DNA of 25,978 nucleotides from Apostichopus californicus (taxonomy: Eukaryota; Echinodermata; Holothuroidea; Aspidochirotida; Stichopodidae), in the NCBI GenBank assembly GCA_020650975.1, contig JAIPMN010005266.1, forward strand, positions 2,365-28,342. Direction: 5' to 3'. Every line of letters starts with the position of its first letter. Position 1 is the first letter of the stretch. A model generated the notes under the pieces. The model had not been told where the DNA came from. It saw only the letters and a list, made by a program, of their open reading frames with translations, and did no database searches. Positions 10,364 through 20,661 of the stretch are shown piece by piece. A program made the position numbers and the translations under genes.

Positions 10364-11446
10364 TATAAAACACTCAGCACTTCTAATTCTCTGAGCTATT
10401 AACACCGCACATGCAGTTGGTGCGTGACGACTGAAATAATTTGTTAAAAATAGGTGGTATTTACAACACTGCACCGTATGTGTGCGTGTGTTGTACATCA
10501 TGCTTGAAGGCAGCTATTGAATATAGTCAACAATTGAAAACATTCAACATTGTTATTCCTAGTAAACCAGTCCTTTGTTCTATATCTTTGTCGTAGACGG
10601 TTTCAAGAGACAGTCACCGTATGAATTGATTTTGAATTGATGACTGGTTGTTTAGTGTATGTTAGCTTTAGTATAGATGTGAACCCACACAGAAGATATA
10701 CTGCACACATTTTGACCTCTTAGTACTTGAAATAATGCTCGAAATTCAAACTTGTCTCATACATAAATACATACATACAATAGTTTACTTTAATATGATC
10801 ACAAGTATAGTCTACTCTGTACATGTCCGCTGTAAGCCAAAAATATTCTCAGCTCTCTAGGAAATGGAAAGAATTTATTTCAGAACTTTGAACAGGAAAT
10901 GTCAATTCTGATAGTTTGCTTAATATTTGTTTTTTTAAAAAGAAATTTCTGTGAGATCAGTTTGATTGTGATTGTTATTGAAGTGGAATTTGTCAAATCT
11001 TGCTTTTTATAGTTTATTTGGATTTACTTTATCGTTGGCTAATATAATTAACATACTAACATCCCATGACAATGTCTAGTTCATTGAAACGGCCTTCTTA
11101 AACGCGATTAATGTTATTATTAAAAAGTGTCGTAGCAACAACATTTTGAACGTTAAGTCTCATGAAGTTTGAAGCTTCATTTGGTGTAAAGTATCTGGGC
11201 GGTCGTCTTGGTCTGATCAATCGCATTGAACCTTGTTTACATCATGTGTATTCAGTTAGTAAGTTTGGTGAAATTTGCTGACCACACCCAGAGAGCTATT
11301 TAGGTTCTGGGTGGTACGTACTTTATTCAACAAAATTTAAAACTGGTGGAATTTTTATAATGAAAAATACATTAAAGAATGATTGGATTTTTATTCATCT
11401 GTATTTATTTTTCTGTTTCTCTCTTTGATTCCTCTTCTAATTTTCT
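10364..11446. other. intronic or intergenic, nothing recognised
   Basis: AT-rich, with a (CATA)n-like stretch near 10761-10780. A 75-codon minus-strand frame at 10274-10501 has no recognisable feature. No exon can be supported. Confidence 0.5.
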
Positions 11447-11458
11447 CCCCCCCCCCCC
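11447..11458. repeat. C12 homopolymer
   Basis: Twelve consecutive C residues at the end of a pyrimidine-rich stretch (about 11405-11460). Despite the pyrimidine tract, no clear acceptor-exon-donor combination follows. Confidence 0.85.
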
Positions 11459-11831
11459 ATCTTCAGTCACTTTCCGTCTCTCCAGTTGGGGAAGAAAGAC
11501 AAAAAAAAAACAATGTAAACACAATGGATGGAAGTTGTAGACTACATGATCTGTAATAACTTTAACCTATTCAAATTTGTGGTCTTAGTTTAATCGTCCA
11601 TTAGATATCAACTCTTGAAAGTGGAGATTTGTGATGACGGACAGGATGAACTCTTTCTGCCTCTTCTAATCACTTAACCTGGTTTTGTAAAGACCGGCTG
11701 AAGTGTCCATGGATGTCGAAAGAGATTGGGGACAAATCAGAATCAAGAGTTTACAACTTTACAGTGATATGAGAGGTTGTGATATGTCTCGGTACAAAAC
11801 AGATGGTAGTTATTGTTGGTTCCTTGGGTGA

Positions 11832-11862
11832 GTGGGGGTGGGGGGGGGGGGAGGCAGGGAGA
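11832..11862 (+). repeat. G-rich tract including G12
   Basis: TGGGGGTG followed by an 11-12 base G run and GAGGCAGGGAG. It forms the left outlier of the purine-rich domain that continues at 11972. Confidence 0.8.
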
Positions 11863-11971
11863 TTGGAGTGCTTATGTATAGGAGGTAGACCACATTAAGT
11901 ATCGTCAGTTGTAAATTTATACCCAAATTAGTAAACCAGTGATATTTTGAACTGGTAAGCTTTAAGCCAAG

Positions 11972-12332
11972 GAGAAGGGGAGAGGGGAAGTAAGGGAGAG
12001 GGTTGGAAGAGGGGGAAGAAGTATGGAAAAGGGATAGAAGAGGGGGAGGGATAGGAAGTAGGGGAGAGGGATGGGAGAGTGGAAGGGAAAGTAGGGGTGA
12101 GGGATCAGAGAAAGAAAGAGGGAATGGAGGGGAGAAGGTTGGGATGGGCAAGTGAAAGTACTGGACAAGGATGGGAGGGAAAATAGGGGAGAGGGATGGG
12201 AGAAGGAGAGAAGGAAAGTAGGGGAGAGGGATACAAGAGGCAAGGGAAAGTAGGGGGAGAGGGATGGGAGAGGGGTGGGAGAGGGGTGGGAGAGGGGTGG
12301 GAAAGTAGGGGAGATGGAAAGGAAAGAAACAT
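11972..12332 (+). repeat. purine-only G-rich minisatellite
   Basis: About 360 bp in which the + strand is almost entirely A and G. The recurrent longer unit is like AAGTAGGGGAGAGGGATGGG, seen at about 12055, 12090, 12215, 12247 and 12303. A 12-bp unit, GGGAGAGGGGTG, is repeated three times at about 12264-12300. The tract has many closely spaced G3-G4 runs and could form G-quadruplex or triplex DNA. It gives long open frames on the minus strand (up to 197 codons, 11810-12403) that are only proline/serine/leucine repeats and not genes. Confidence 0.8.
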
Positions 12333-12921
12333 GGAGGGAATTGATTCGATATGACTGTTGACAGACCTGCAATACTTAACATGTATGGTGATAGATTGTA
12401 CACTCATTTGTGTAAATATTAGCATAATGAAAATGCAAATATCATGCCTTTGAATTCCAATGGTATTACTACAAATTCCATCCTCACTGAAAGTACGTTT
12501 TACACTTTGTACCCAGACAATTGTTTGCTTTTATTAACAGTAACCTCTGTCAACATATACAGTACTGAACGTAATTCAAATTGTAATATAGTAATGCAAG
12601 AATCTTATGTAAGATTTGGTATATGAACGTGTTCACCTGTCCGATTTTACAATTATTTGGTGGGTGAACTCAAAGCATCAATCTACCAGCATTTCTGCCG
12701 AGAGAGCTTTTCTATGAGGGCTGACCTATGATAGTGATACACAGTAAAAGCTTCTTCATAGCACAAATTAAACTGGATGTAGGGATGCAATGTAATTATA
12801 TCAGTTTAGTTTACTCAATGTTACAGATGTACATGTAGATTCATAGATAGAGTGCAAGGTTCGAGGTGAAGACATGAAGGTCTCAGTCCTAAAAGTACTA
12901 TTTGAAACTCTTAATAGTGAC
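12333..12921. other. intronic or intergenic, nothing recognised
   Basis: AT-rich with stops in all frames apart from a 60-codon frame at 12444-12626. A partial B-box-like GGTTCGAGGTG occurs at about 12859 but no A box accompanies it. Confidence 0.5.
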
Positions 12922-12972
12922 TCACCTGTCGACACACAACTATTGCATTCTCACTCAACAGTGTCTACATAG
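12922..12972 (+). repeat. dispersed repeat family 1, copy 1
   Basis: CACCTGTCGACACACAAC, then TGCATTCTCACTCAACAGTG and TCTACATAG, align with the family core ACCTGTCTC..CACAAC..GCA..CTCACTCTACC.TG.CTAG. I define + as the strand reading ACCTGTCT. The opposite strand ends in CGACAGGTGAG, a splice-donor-like sequence. Confidence 0.45.
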
Positions 12973-13311
12973 AGCCATCTGGTATTTATGAGATCAACAT
13001 TATTGCACTTAAAATGTGCTAGAAAAGTCAGTTACTCATCGTCGTCACCCATGCTCAGATTTCAACGAGCATTTTAATGCCGCTACTCTAATAAACCTGA
13101 GCTGCTATGCGTGCACTAACAACCATCCTTGATGTCTGGGAATTAATACTATTGAAGAATCATAAGGTCTGTCAGAAAAGTACTTCTGAACACATTGGTC
13201 AATGCTGGTGACCCTTATGGTTAGTTCTGGCCCCTTGATTCAGTGATTCTCCGAGCCCAGTAGACCACCTCTCTTCTCATGAAACAATGCTTACAGATTA
13301 ATTTGTTCAAA

Positions 13312-13342
13312 TTAGAGTAATACTGGTGTAGAGACAGGTAAG
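13312..13342 (-). repeat. dispersed repeat family 1, weak copy
   Basis: GAGTAATACTGGTGTAGAGA leading into CAGGTAAG matches only the donor-bearing end of the family, in minus orientation. It may be chance. Confidence 0.2.
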
Positions 13343-15270
13343 TTGGGAGATATGTTAGCAATCCAACCTTAGATGTACTCAGATAGCTCTAACTTTCAGA
13401 TTACAGGGATGAATTAATTCCATTGCAACTGCTATTATACAAAATGTTCAAATTGCTGTACAATTCTTACTTATAAAGATGTAATTAAAGTTTTTGACAC
13501 TGGAAGCACAGTATTTTATGATTGACAAATTCACAGCCTTTAAAACTGACACACAAACTTAGAACACTAAGGTATTCCCTGAATGCAGTGACATGCCATA
13601 CATATAGTTGAAAACGTTTTCCTCTGTTGCATAATTGGACCAAAAACTTTCAAAAACTTTAGAAAAAGAAAGAAACCAAAGTCTGTATCCATTCTCAGTC
13701 CTTGCATGGCTTCTGCACCTCCATTTGATGGCAGACACAGCGCAGAATACATCTCCTACAGTATATATATGAATCAAAATTAAATCACATGTTACTAGAA
13801 ATTTGAGGAAAAAAGACCAAGTGCTTTAATTAATAGTCTTCCATTACAAATGTTATACTGTAGACATCTATGTATGCAACATGCATGCAGTCCATTGCAC
13901 CACACAACTCTACAAAAAGTATTTTAATAACCCGGGCAGGTGGCCCATTATAGTAGTTTGTTAAATAAGGATTTTTGACTGCATGAATGGACATAATTAC
14001 ACCTGTACAACTAATAAGATTAGGCCAATAAACATATATAACTACTGTTTCCATTAGAAAAATATTGGTCCATTTTGGTCCACTGCACTGCAATTGACAA
14101 AATATTGACATGCGCTGTATCCAGTACTGCATATGGTGCTCTCTATGTTAAGCTCAGTGTCATATACATTTCAGCTTCAGCTATGGTAAAAAGTCTAAGC
14201 TTCCCCCCAGGTAAAATCAACAAGTTTAGCTTTGGTAATTTGTCTGTCCTGATCTGTCTGCCTATACAGCGGTATTATTGGGGTGACAGTTCAGAAGCAA
14301 TTCACCCAGAAAAACACACTTGCCCCCTAGGGTTGCAGTTTTGTTAGTCCATAACATCCAGCTAGTAGCCCTGAAGGGATTTATACTCTGTAGAAACTTT
14401 TTTTCTCTTTGCCCATATTTTCTTCTGTCAGGTGTTCAGGCACACTTGTATGGATGCCCTGTGTCAGTTGCCCTGACCTTCTGCTTCAGGGTTTTGGCAT
14501 AAAAATGAAAGGTGACAGGTTTTTAAGACTTTTTAGGTATGTTCATGCCAATCGATGTGCCATATGCACAGTTAGCAAACATACTTTAGTTGTGTATAAT
14601 CCTGTTGAATTTATGTGAGAGAGGCCCTTTCGTTACATTGTGCCATTAAGAGCTGTCATTAAGGCTGCAGTTTTCATCGCATATTAAACTTCTTGTCACA
14701 CGATTGAATGGTTTCCAATTTTCTATGCAATCAGAAAGATACAGAGCTACTGTATGTGATTATAATGGTTGGCAGTTCCAAAATTTTGAACAGTTGAATC
14801 AGATGTTACAGCAACTACTCGTTTCTGACAAATTAAATGTAGGTGTATTTGTCTTTTGAAAACCTTTTACAGCAGCCTTTTGAGTTGACATTGATAGATC
14901 GTTTCAATGTTATAGTATTCTTAATATCCCATAATAAGGTTGTTTTATGTAGCTTGACTAAATCAATCTTCATTTCAACTAATGACTAAAGCTCGAAAAC
15001 GTTGTAGTTTAATTTACCGAGCTTGCAAGATTTGCATGTGGCAATAATACTTATGTCAAAACTGTCTTGCCAACGAAATGTGCAATAATCGAATCAAATA
15101 GATTAATTGCGCGCTCGTTAATCTCCATTTAATGACAAAATGTCGGCAGAATGTCTTTAATATAATGAACCGTCTCAACCTTATTTTTAGTAATATTTGG
15201 TAGATTTGTTAAAAATGTTTACCAAACTTTAAATGTTGCTTTTAACCTGATGAAGCCGATGCTATAGATT
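13343..15270. other. intronic or intergenic, no supported gene
   Basis: AT-rich. The 100-codon minus-strand frame at 13830-14132 contains the string CGAMDCMHV, discussed in the findings as a possible transposase relic. The plus frames at 14075-14618 overlap one another and have no domain. Around 14630-14665 the words CCTTTCGTTACATTGTGCC and CTGTCATT weakly resemble the right half of repeat family 1. Confidence 0.4.
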
Positions 15271-15380
15271 TACTTCGCTCCTCGCTTACCTGTCTCCCCA
15301 CAACCTTAGCACTCTCACTCTACCGTGCCTAAGCAATTATTTTGGTTGAACTAAAGGCACTGTGTCTACTTGTTATTCTG
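15271..15380 (+). repeat. dispersed repeat family 1, copy 2
   Basis: It begins TACTTCGCTCCTCGCTTACC, continues TGTCTCCCCACAACCTTAGC and ACTCTCACTCTACCGTGCCT, and its 3' part has GGCACTGTGTCTAC. It shares nearly the whole core with the copy at 23770, including the ACTTCG..TCTCGCTT leader. Opposite strand: AGACAGGTAAGCGAGG. Confidence 0.55.
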
Positions 15381-17100
15381 AAAAAATACAGTATATCTCT
15401 TTGGCATATAAGTTTCTGTAATTGGAATTCAAAACTGAAAGGCAATGAACTGTAATGATTTAATAATGACCTGACACAAAACCCAACAGGAGTTTTAATG
15501 ATGTTGTGTTTCTCTGCGCTTCAGTGGATATTCCAGATATCAGGAAATACTACTGTAGATATAGTTACATTATTAATCTAAGGACACATCCTATTAGTAT
15601 TATTATGGCTCGGCTACATATTGAAACCTACAGTGATAGAACTGTCACATACTGCAGTTAAATGTTAGTTAATTAATCTTTGTGAAACGAACAAGAATAA
15701 AATAAAGGGACGGTACGTGCAACACAGTTAGTTTCTAGGTTAATACTTTTACTTTCCATGTTACGAAGAGTGACGTTGCAATTGCAGCCGACGACTGAAA
15801 TGTGATCGGATACAGCATTTAATTAATCATGTGATCTATTTCCTGGTAATAAGTTGGGGCATTGTTTTTGTCATGTTTCCTCTTTGTTTTGTTTTTAGTA
15901 ACCTCTGAGAGTACTGGTCAGGTTACATCCTGACATCACGTTCCAGCGTGTCAGATTTTTGCAATCACCCTTTTACTGGCTCTGTTGTCGTACTGTCATT
16001 ACAAAAAATTTGAAACAATGAAATCTTCAATAACATGAATAATTTCTGTAGGTAATGAGGATGTCAAGACAATTCCAAGGTTTCATTGGTTGTTTAGATA
16101 AAAGATTGGAAGGTTGATCAGCCAATAGGAGTCTGTGATTGAACGTTTTGTTGTTTGTTGAATTTGTTGTTTCTTGAGCTGAGATTAAGAGAGAACTTTT
16201 CGGGTTATGTATATTTACTTGATGGGGTTTTATCCAATTGATAGTACCGTACTGTTTTACCACAACCTGCAATCTTCTTTTGTACAAGGATCTATAGGTG
16301 AGATGTAAATCTGGAAGATACCATTATCTTGTCTGAGCTCTGCAATGCCTATTCAGTTTTGACCTTTGAGGTCAAATCTCTTGTTTTCCAAAAATAGTGG
16401 CTGACTAAAAATGATTCTTTGCCTTCCAAGATTTTTAAAAAAATTTATGTCCTTGAAATCAAATAACTTGACACTCTTTCAAGTGCATGTTCATTTTTGT
16501 GTACATTTTTAACCTGGAGAGTAATAACATTAATGTACACATCATAATGTGGATCTAGCTTTCAGCCATTAAAATTTTATGTATTTGAAGTGACAAGTTT
16601 ATTTGAAAGTTCGGGTGACTTTGCTGGTGATAGTTTCTCCAGATGGGAATGGCAGTGGCGTGGGATATATCAGCTTATATGTGTCTCGCCTTACGCAGAC
16701 GGTGGTACCCTGTGCGTTGTTGTAATCATTTTTAGAAACAAACTTGCCATTAGGCAAAAATAGAACTTTGGTCTTTTACAGGGTGTTTCAATTTAGTGTT
16801 TAAATTTTGCATCGCAGTTTTGAAATGCTCTGAATTCTGTCTCTCATAAACTACAATGGTGCTTGTGTACAAAAAAAATGCTTTTAATACATCTTAAATG
16901 CTTCTATAAGCAACTTGGCAATGTTGCATAGCATTTACCTATGCCATGCCAGATAAATTGCCTGTTTTGTGAACTTTTTCAAGTGCGTGTTAAATAGGGA
17001 ATATACTATAAGTTGGTAAATTAACTGTGATGATCATTTGAAGTTTGAATGAGGTACACGGCGTATCCAGTAATATGCTTGAAACTCAAAATTAAGCTAC
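15381..17100. other. intronic or intergenic, nothing recognised
   Basis: AT-rich. A TTTTGTTTTTAG acceptor-like sequence at 15889-15899 precedes a GC-richer stretch, but no donor follows in an open frame. The inverted repeat at 16358-16376 is listed separately. Confidence 0.45.
16358..16376. promoter_or_regulatory. perfect inverted repeat containing everted nuclear-receptor half-sites
   Basis: TTTGACCTTTGAGGTCAAA has 8-bp arms and a 3-base centre. Read as protein-binding DNA, it is TGACCT-N3-AGGTCA, an everted repeat of the AGGTCA half-site used by RXR-type nuclear receptors. Read as RNA, it is a short hairpin. A 19-bp match in 26 kb can be chance, and no promoter is apparent beside it. Confidence 0.25.
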
Positions 17101-17110
17101 GCTCCTCTAT

Positions 17111-17296
17111 TCAATGTCCGTCTTGACTCCATTCTCTCAAAAATCTGATACAACCATTCAACAACTCTCCCTCTCTTAAGTTTACCGTGAAGTTTAACCC
17201 AGATCTCATTTTGTCCTCTGTTGGTTTGTCAATGGTTTTGTCCTCGTTAAGTCGACTATAATCTAACGGTGGTAACGCTGGTTTGGAGCGCGTCAT
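17111..17296 (-). CDS. unrecognised small ORF, possible exon or relic
   Basis: A 61-codon frame runs from ATG (17296) to TGA (17111) on the minus strand. Its product is hydrophilic with well-mixed residues (starts MTRSKPALPPLDYSR, ends RFLREWSQDGH), and local GC is higher than in the flanks. That is unlike the low-complexity shadow frames elsewhere. I do not recognise a domain. No strong acceptor lies upstream; an internal ACG|GTAAAC could be a weak donor. It may be an exon of an antisense gene, a processed-gene fragment, a transposon relic, or chance. Confidence 0.2.
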   Translation of the reverse strand: MTRSKPALPPLDYSRLNEDKTIDKPTEDKMRSGLNFTVNLREGELLNGCIRFLREWSQDGH

Positions 17297-17520
17297 CAAT
17301 TATTTTAAAAATCGAAAGTAACTTTGGAGTAATTGTTTCATCGGTTGGAAAACATGTACAATGTAGACAGGGCTAAAAATCAATACCATTCGTAGAGCAT
17401 TTGTACCAAGGAACGAGTTCTGCTCAGGTACTCTGTTAATTTGAATTACAGTGCAGTTGAACATCTTAATATCAGTCTAAATACCATATAACCTCGTAAT
17501 ATCCTAACATTTAATGACAA

Positions 17521-17760
17521 GTAAGACTAGACTCTTTGGTTGGTAGAATGAGAAGGACGGCAGTAATCAGAGTGGGCTGGACACCAAGGGAAATCCTTGT
17601 GGGATTTCCCAAGGGAAACACCAAGGGAGTTCCTAGAGGTTACTGAACAGCTCTAGAGAAGGTAGAGTGAGGTTGTGTTAGTTTATGAGGAGACAGGTAA
17701 GCCGGTCACAAAACGTCATGTTCAACATTACTTTTTGAGAAGGTTTCAAATCCAATCACG
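17521..17760 (-). repeat. dispersed repeat family 1, copy 3 (first of a tandem pair)
   Basis: On the + strand the order is CTTTGGTTGGTAGAATGAGA, a hairpin segment, CTCTAGAGAAGGTAGAGTGA, GGTTGTGTTAG, GAGGAGACAGGTAAGC, then TTCAACATTACTTTTTGAGA. The reverse complement aligns with the copy at 23770 in both its left core and its right part (CCTTCTCATTCTACCAACCA). The splice-donor-like AGACAGGTAAG lies on the same strand as the exon at 4262. Confidence 0.55.
17584..17614. other. hairpin inside repeat copy 3
   Basis: GGGAAATCC (17588-17596) pairs with GGATTTCCC (17602-17610) around a 5-base TTGTG loop. Outer CC/GG pairs close a 2x2 A:A internal loop. The word CCAAGGGA recurs three times in and beside it, so the hairpin may have arisen by local duplication. 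Confidence 0.55.
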
Positions 17761-17824
17761 ACAATCGTAAAATACGATCAAAAACTTTATGGCAAATTTT
17801 GCTGAAGAATTGCGTAATGTTCTT

Positions 17825-18030
17825 CCTGAACGGTACATTCTGAAGGAGGAGTAAGTAGCCCAGGGAGTGAGGGCACAGTGCTAAAACATTCCAATGTGTA
17901 GTTCGGTAGATGGGAAAGTGCAGATGTGGAGTGGGAGACAGGTTAGTTTCGTCGCTCGTAGATCCCTAAACCAGTAAGTTTTGGGGATTCAACATTACTG
18001 TTTGAAAGGTTTTCATGGTGTGGATAGCAC
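17825..18030 (-). repeat. dispersed repeat family 1, copy 4 (second of a tandem pair)
   Basis: It contains CGGTACATTCTGAAGGAGGA, GAGGGCACAGTGCTAAAACA, CGGTAGATGGGAAAGTGCAG, GTGGGAGACAGGTTAG and ATTCAACATTACTGTTTGAA in the same order as copy 3, about 245-290 bp downstream. The two copies form a diverged head-to-tail pair. The donor-like motif is weakened here (GGTTAG). Confidence 0.5.
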
Positions 18031-18888
18031 AGTGATATGAGTAAACAAAAGTTTTAATATCCACAGTATGTCACTCTGATTGGCTGTACGTATAATCACA
18101 ATTCACCATTCATGAGTTTCTCTCTATCTGTCTCTGTGTCTATCAGTCTGTCTTTATTTCGGTCTGTCTGTTCTTCTTAAATAAGTACCTCTTCTGTCAG
18201 GATCTGCTGTTTCAAAATATTTCATACACTCAGCACCTAAAATGCGTATCAAATAAGTTTTCTTAACACAGTGGAAAAAGAAAAACAACGAAATAACAAT
18301 AGCAGACCCTGCTGCATGCCTGAGTAGTTGTTTCACTTGTGAACCCATTTACTCACTGTAACCCACATTTTATAGCAGGGTTTGAAAGTTTAGTCTCCAA
18401 CTGTAGAAAAAGTCTGGAGGAAAAGCTATAAATACTGGCAGTAATTGTCATTGTTGTTAGGAACCTGCATTGTGAGAAGCAACATACCAAAGTCTAGGAG
18501 GGGGAGGAAATCTATCTTTCAATGTCAAAAGATGAAATAGAGAGATAGAATTGTGTTAGGAAGGGTTATCTTGAATGTTGATATTAAATGTGACCCACAG
18601 TATCAGTAGTTTACCATTGTTGAATTCTCTACTACATTTATCAAGAGTGACTCTTATAAATGCAGTATACTGTAGTACTGTGGTTTGAGAATATAAGCCT
18701 GATTTGGATCCCCCTCTCCCCCATTTAATTTGTCATGGATGATGATACATTTTTGAAGAAACTGTTCTGAGCTTGTTGAGCTCTTGTCTCAAGTCATTTT
18801 AGACCTGATTTCAAGTCTAGTTTTTACAAATTTGACTAAATTGTATGTATATTATAAATGTTGTTGAACATTAGACCGTGTTCATAAT
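18031..18888. other. intronic or intergenic, nothing recognised
   Basis: AT-rich with a TCTG/TCTC-rich pyrimidine stretch at about 18118-18172. No acceptor-exon-donor combination is convincing, and the 64-codon minus frame at 18154-18348 carries only a T-run translation. Confidence 0.5.
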
Positions 18889-18933
18889 AGGGAAGGGGAG
18901 GAGGGAAGGAGGGGAGGAGGAAAGGGGAGAGGA
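18889..18933 (+). repeat. G/A purine tract
   Basis: About 45 bp of only A and G with GGGGAGGAGGGAAGG-type units. It has the same composition as the 12-kb minisatellite but is much shorter. Confidence 0.75.
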
Positions 18934-19985
18934 GCTAGCTCTTGTTACACTACAGTCCTGCTGGATTGGATCCTGGCAAGCTTCCAGATCGGATGAAGTT
19001 GATCATGATAACAGCTGTACTGTAAACGCTGTCAGATCAGAGAATCAAATTCAGTTTTTGGAAGCACCAGCTGCCGTCTTTTCCCCAAACTACTACTTCT
19101 TGTCATTCTGTATCTGAGATGAAACCGACAAGATGCCATCCCCGAAAAACGATTCTGCAAAGGTTACAGTTTAAACTTGAAAAAACCTGCTTTATTTGGA
19201 GCAAGAATTTTATTTCATTATTCTGATCAACAGGAAATCATGGAAATGAAATATGAGTGTCAAGTACTTCTATTTTCCAAAGAAGTCAGTTTCTGTATCC
19301 TCTCCACCCCCCACCCGCCCCCCCCATTGAGAAAAGGGAAAGTGTGACGCTAAAGTGCCAAGAAAAGATAGAAAGAAATTGATGAATGTAATAAAAGAAA
19401 ACGACAAAATAGACAATAGAAAGCTTAAGATTTTGGTACAAGTTAAAGAGCAAAAGGCATAGTGGAAATTGTCACTCGGGGCGACTATTAGATGCATCTT
19501 ATGAGAAAAGTTTGACGTACAGAATTTTGGAAAAAATGGTAATTTTCTTGTCTGATTGAAGGAAAAGTAGAAGCCATTTTCAGACATGGAAAACAAGGCA
19601 GATTACTTATGTGCAATTTACTTTTAAAAGTGGCAAAGAAGAAGACATGGCTAATTACATGAAGAATATTTAAAGTTTGTGTGATGCTTTGGCTTCTTAA
19701 TGACATTTATCTGCATCTTATGTTTCAAACTATCAGCTCGAGAAAGTTATGGGCAAGTTTAAATTGCAATTTGAAGAAGTCTTGTTATACAGGATGTAAC
19801 TTAGATGAATTGCTTTTTTTTTGCAGTTTTAGTTCCATTCTAGCTCTGAGGTTTACTGTAACTTTTAGGAATCATTTTTTCAAATGTGTAAGTTTTGAGA
19901 TTACCAAAAAAAAAAAAAAAAAGTAACAAAGAGTTTGAAATATTGAAAAGTTCGGCTGCCAAAACTTTGCTTTAGCTCTATTTAC
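18934..19985. other. intronic or intergenic, simple sequence
   Basis: Holds a C-rich tract (19305-19325, CCACCCGCCC flanked by C runs) and an A17 run (19906-19922). Open frames here (19270-19596, 19488-19706 minus; 19681-19926 plus) end in or cross these tracts and look like chance. Confidence 0.5.
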
Positions 19986-20034
19986 TGACCTGTCTACACA
20001 CAACAGTTCAGCTCTGACATATCTTGCCTCAAGG
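19986..20034 (+). repeat. dispersed repeat family 1, copy 5 (diverged)
   Basis: GACCTGTCTACACACAACAG followed by CTCTGACATATCTTGCCTCA resembles the copy at 12922 in its first 20 bases and the consensus more loosely after that. Confidence 0.35.
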
Positions 20035-20128
20035 CAGATTGTTTACATTTCAGATGCATTGATAACACTAACAGGCTTCGAAATTCGGGCCAGATCTTCG
20101 GTGGCCCAAAGCCAGTGGATTTTGCTGT

Positions 20129-20157
20129 TTGCCAGTAGGAAAAAATGGCACTGGCAA
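20129..20157. other. inverted repeat TTGCCAGT / ACTGGCAA
   Basis: Eight-base arms at 20129-20136 and 20150-20157 with a 13-base A-rich loop. A related GCCAGTGG word lies just upstream. The segment from about 20076 (TTCGAAATTCGGGCCAG) to 20170 is GC-richer than its flanks and could be part of another dispersed repeat, which I cannot name. Confidence 0.45.
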
Positions 20158-20612
20158 TTTACTGCTAGTAGACGTTAATGACTTGAACATATGATGGTAG
20201 ATTGGTTAACAATCGTGGGGTCGAAGATTCGGCAATATTTATGTACCTAAGGTAAAATATGCCCTGTATTACTGTACATATTATCAGCAAATATTATTGG
20301 GCTCCGCACAAAGGCATACGTGTATGTACAGTAAATGATGGGTGTTGTAACCCAGGTAAATGCCAATGAGAACATAATTTTATCCAGGAGAGTTTTCAAG
20401 CACTGGCTAAAATTTGTAGAAGGTGGCTTAATATTCTAGGCCTTGCCCTATACCGTCTGAGTTTGTGCTTTATTGATTGATTTGTACTCACCTGGCTTCT
20501 TCACAATATATTTCTATATAGATCTCCAATTCCATATGCCCTCAAATGTGCCTACAGACGTTGGGTACTCTAACATGTTACCACAAGATGTGTCCCCCCA
20601 CTGACCCATTCC

Positions 20613-20661
20613 CTTACCTGTCTGCTCACAGTTACTACACTCTTGTTCTACCATGTCAAGA
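20613..20661 (+). repeat. dispersed repeat family 1, copy 6
   Basis: CTTACCTGTCTGCTCACAG, then TACACTCTTGTTCTACCATG and TCAAG, match the family core. Opposite strand: AGACAGGTAAGGG. Confidence 0.5.

Noticed and set aside
11810-12403. 197-codon minus-strand open frame, with two overlapping long frames
   Set aside because: It is the antisense of the purine minisatellite. The product is only Pro/Ser/Leu/Phe repeats, and the same tract is open in three frames, as expected for a repeat lacking T and C on the other strand.
12855-12870. B-box-like GGTTCGAGGTG
   Set aside because: It misses the TTCGANTCC end of the consensus, and no A box occurs at tRNA spacing.
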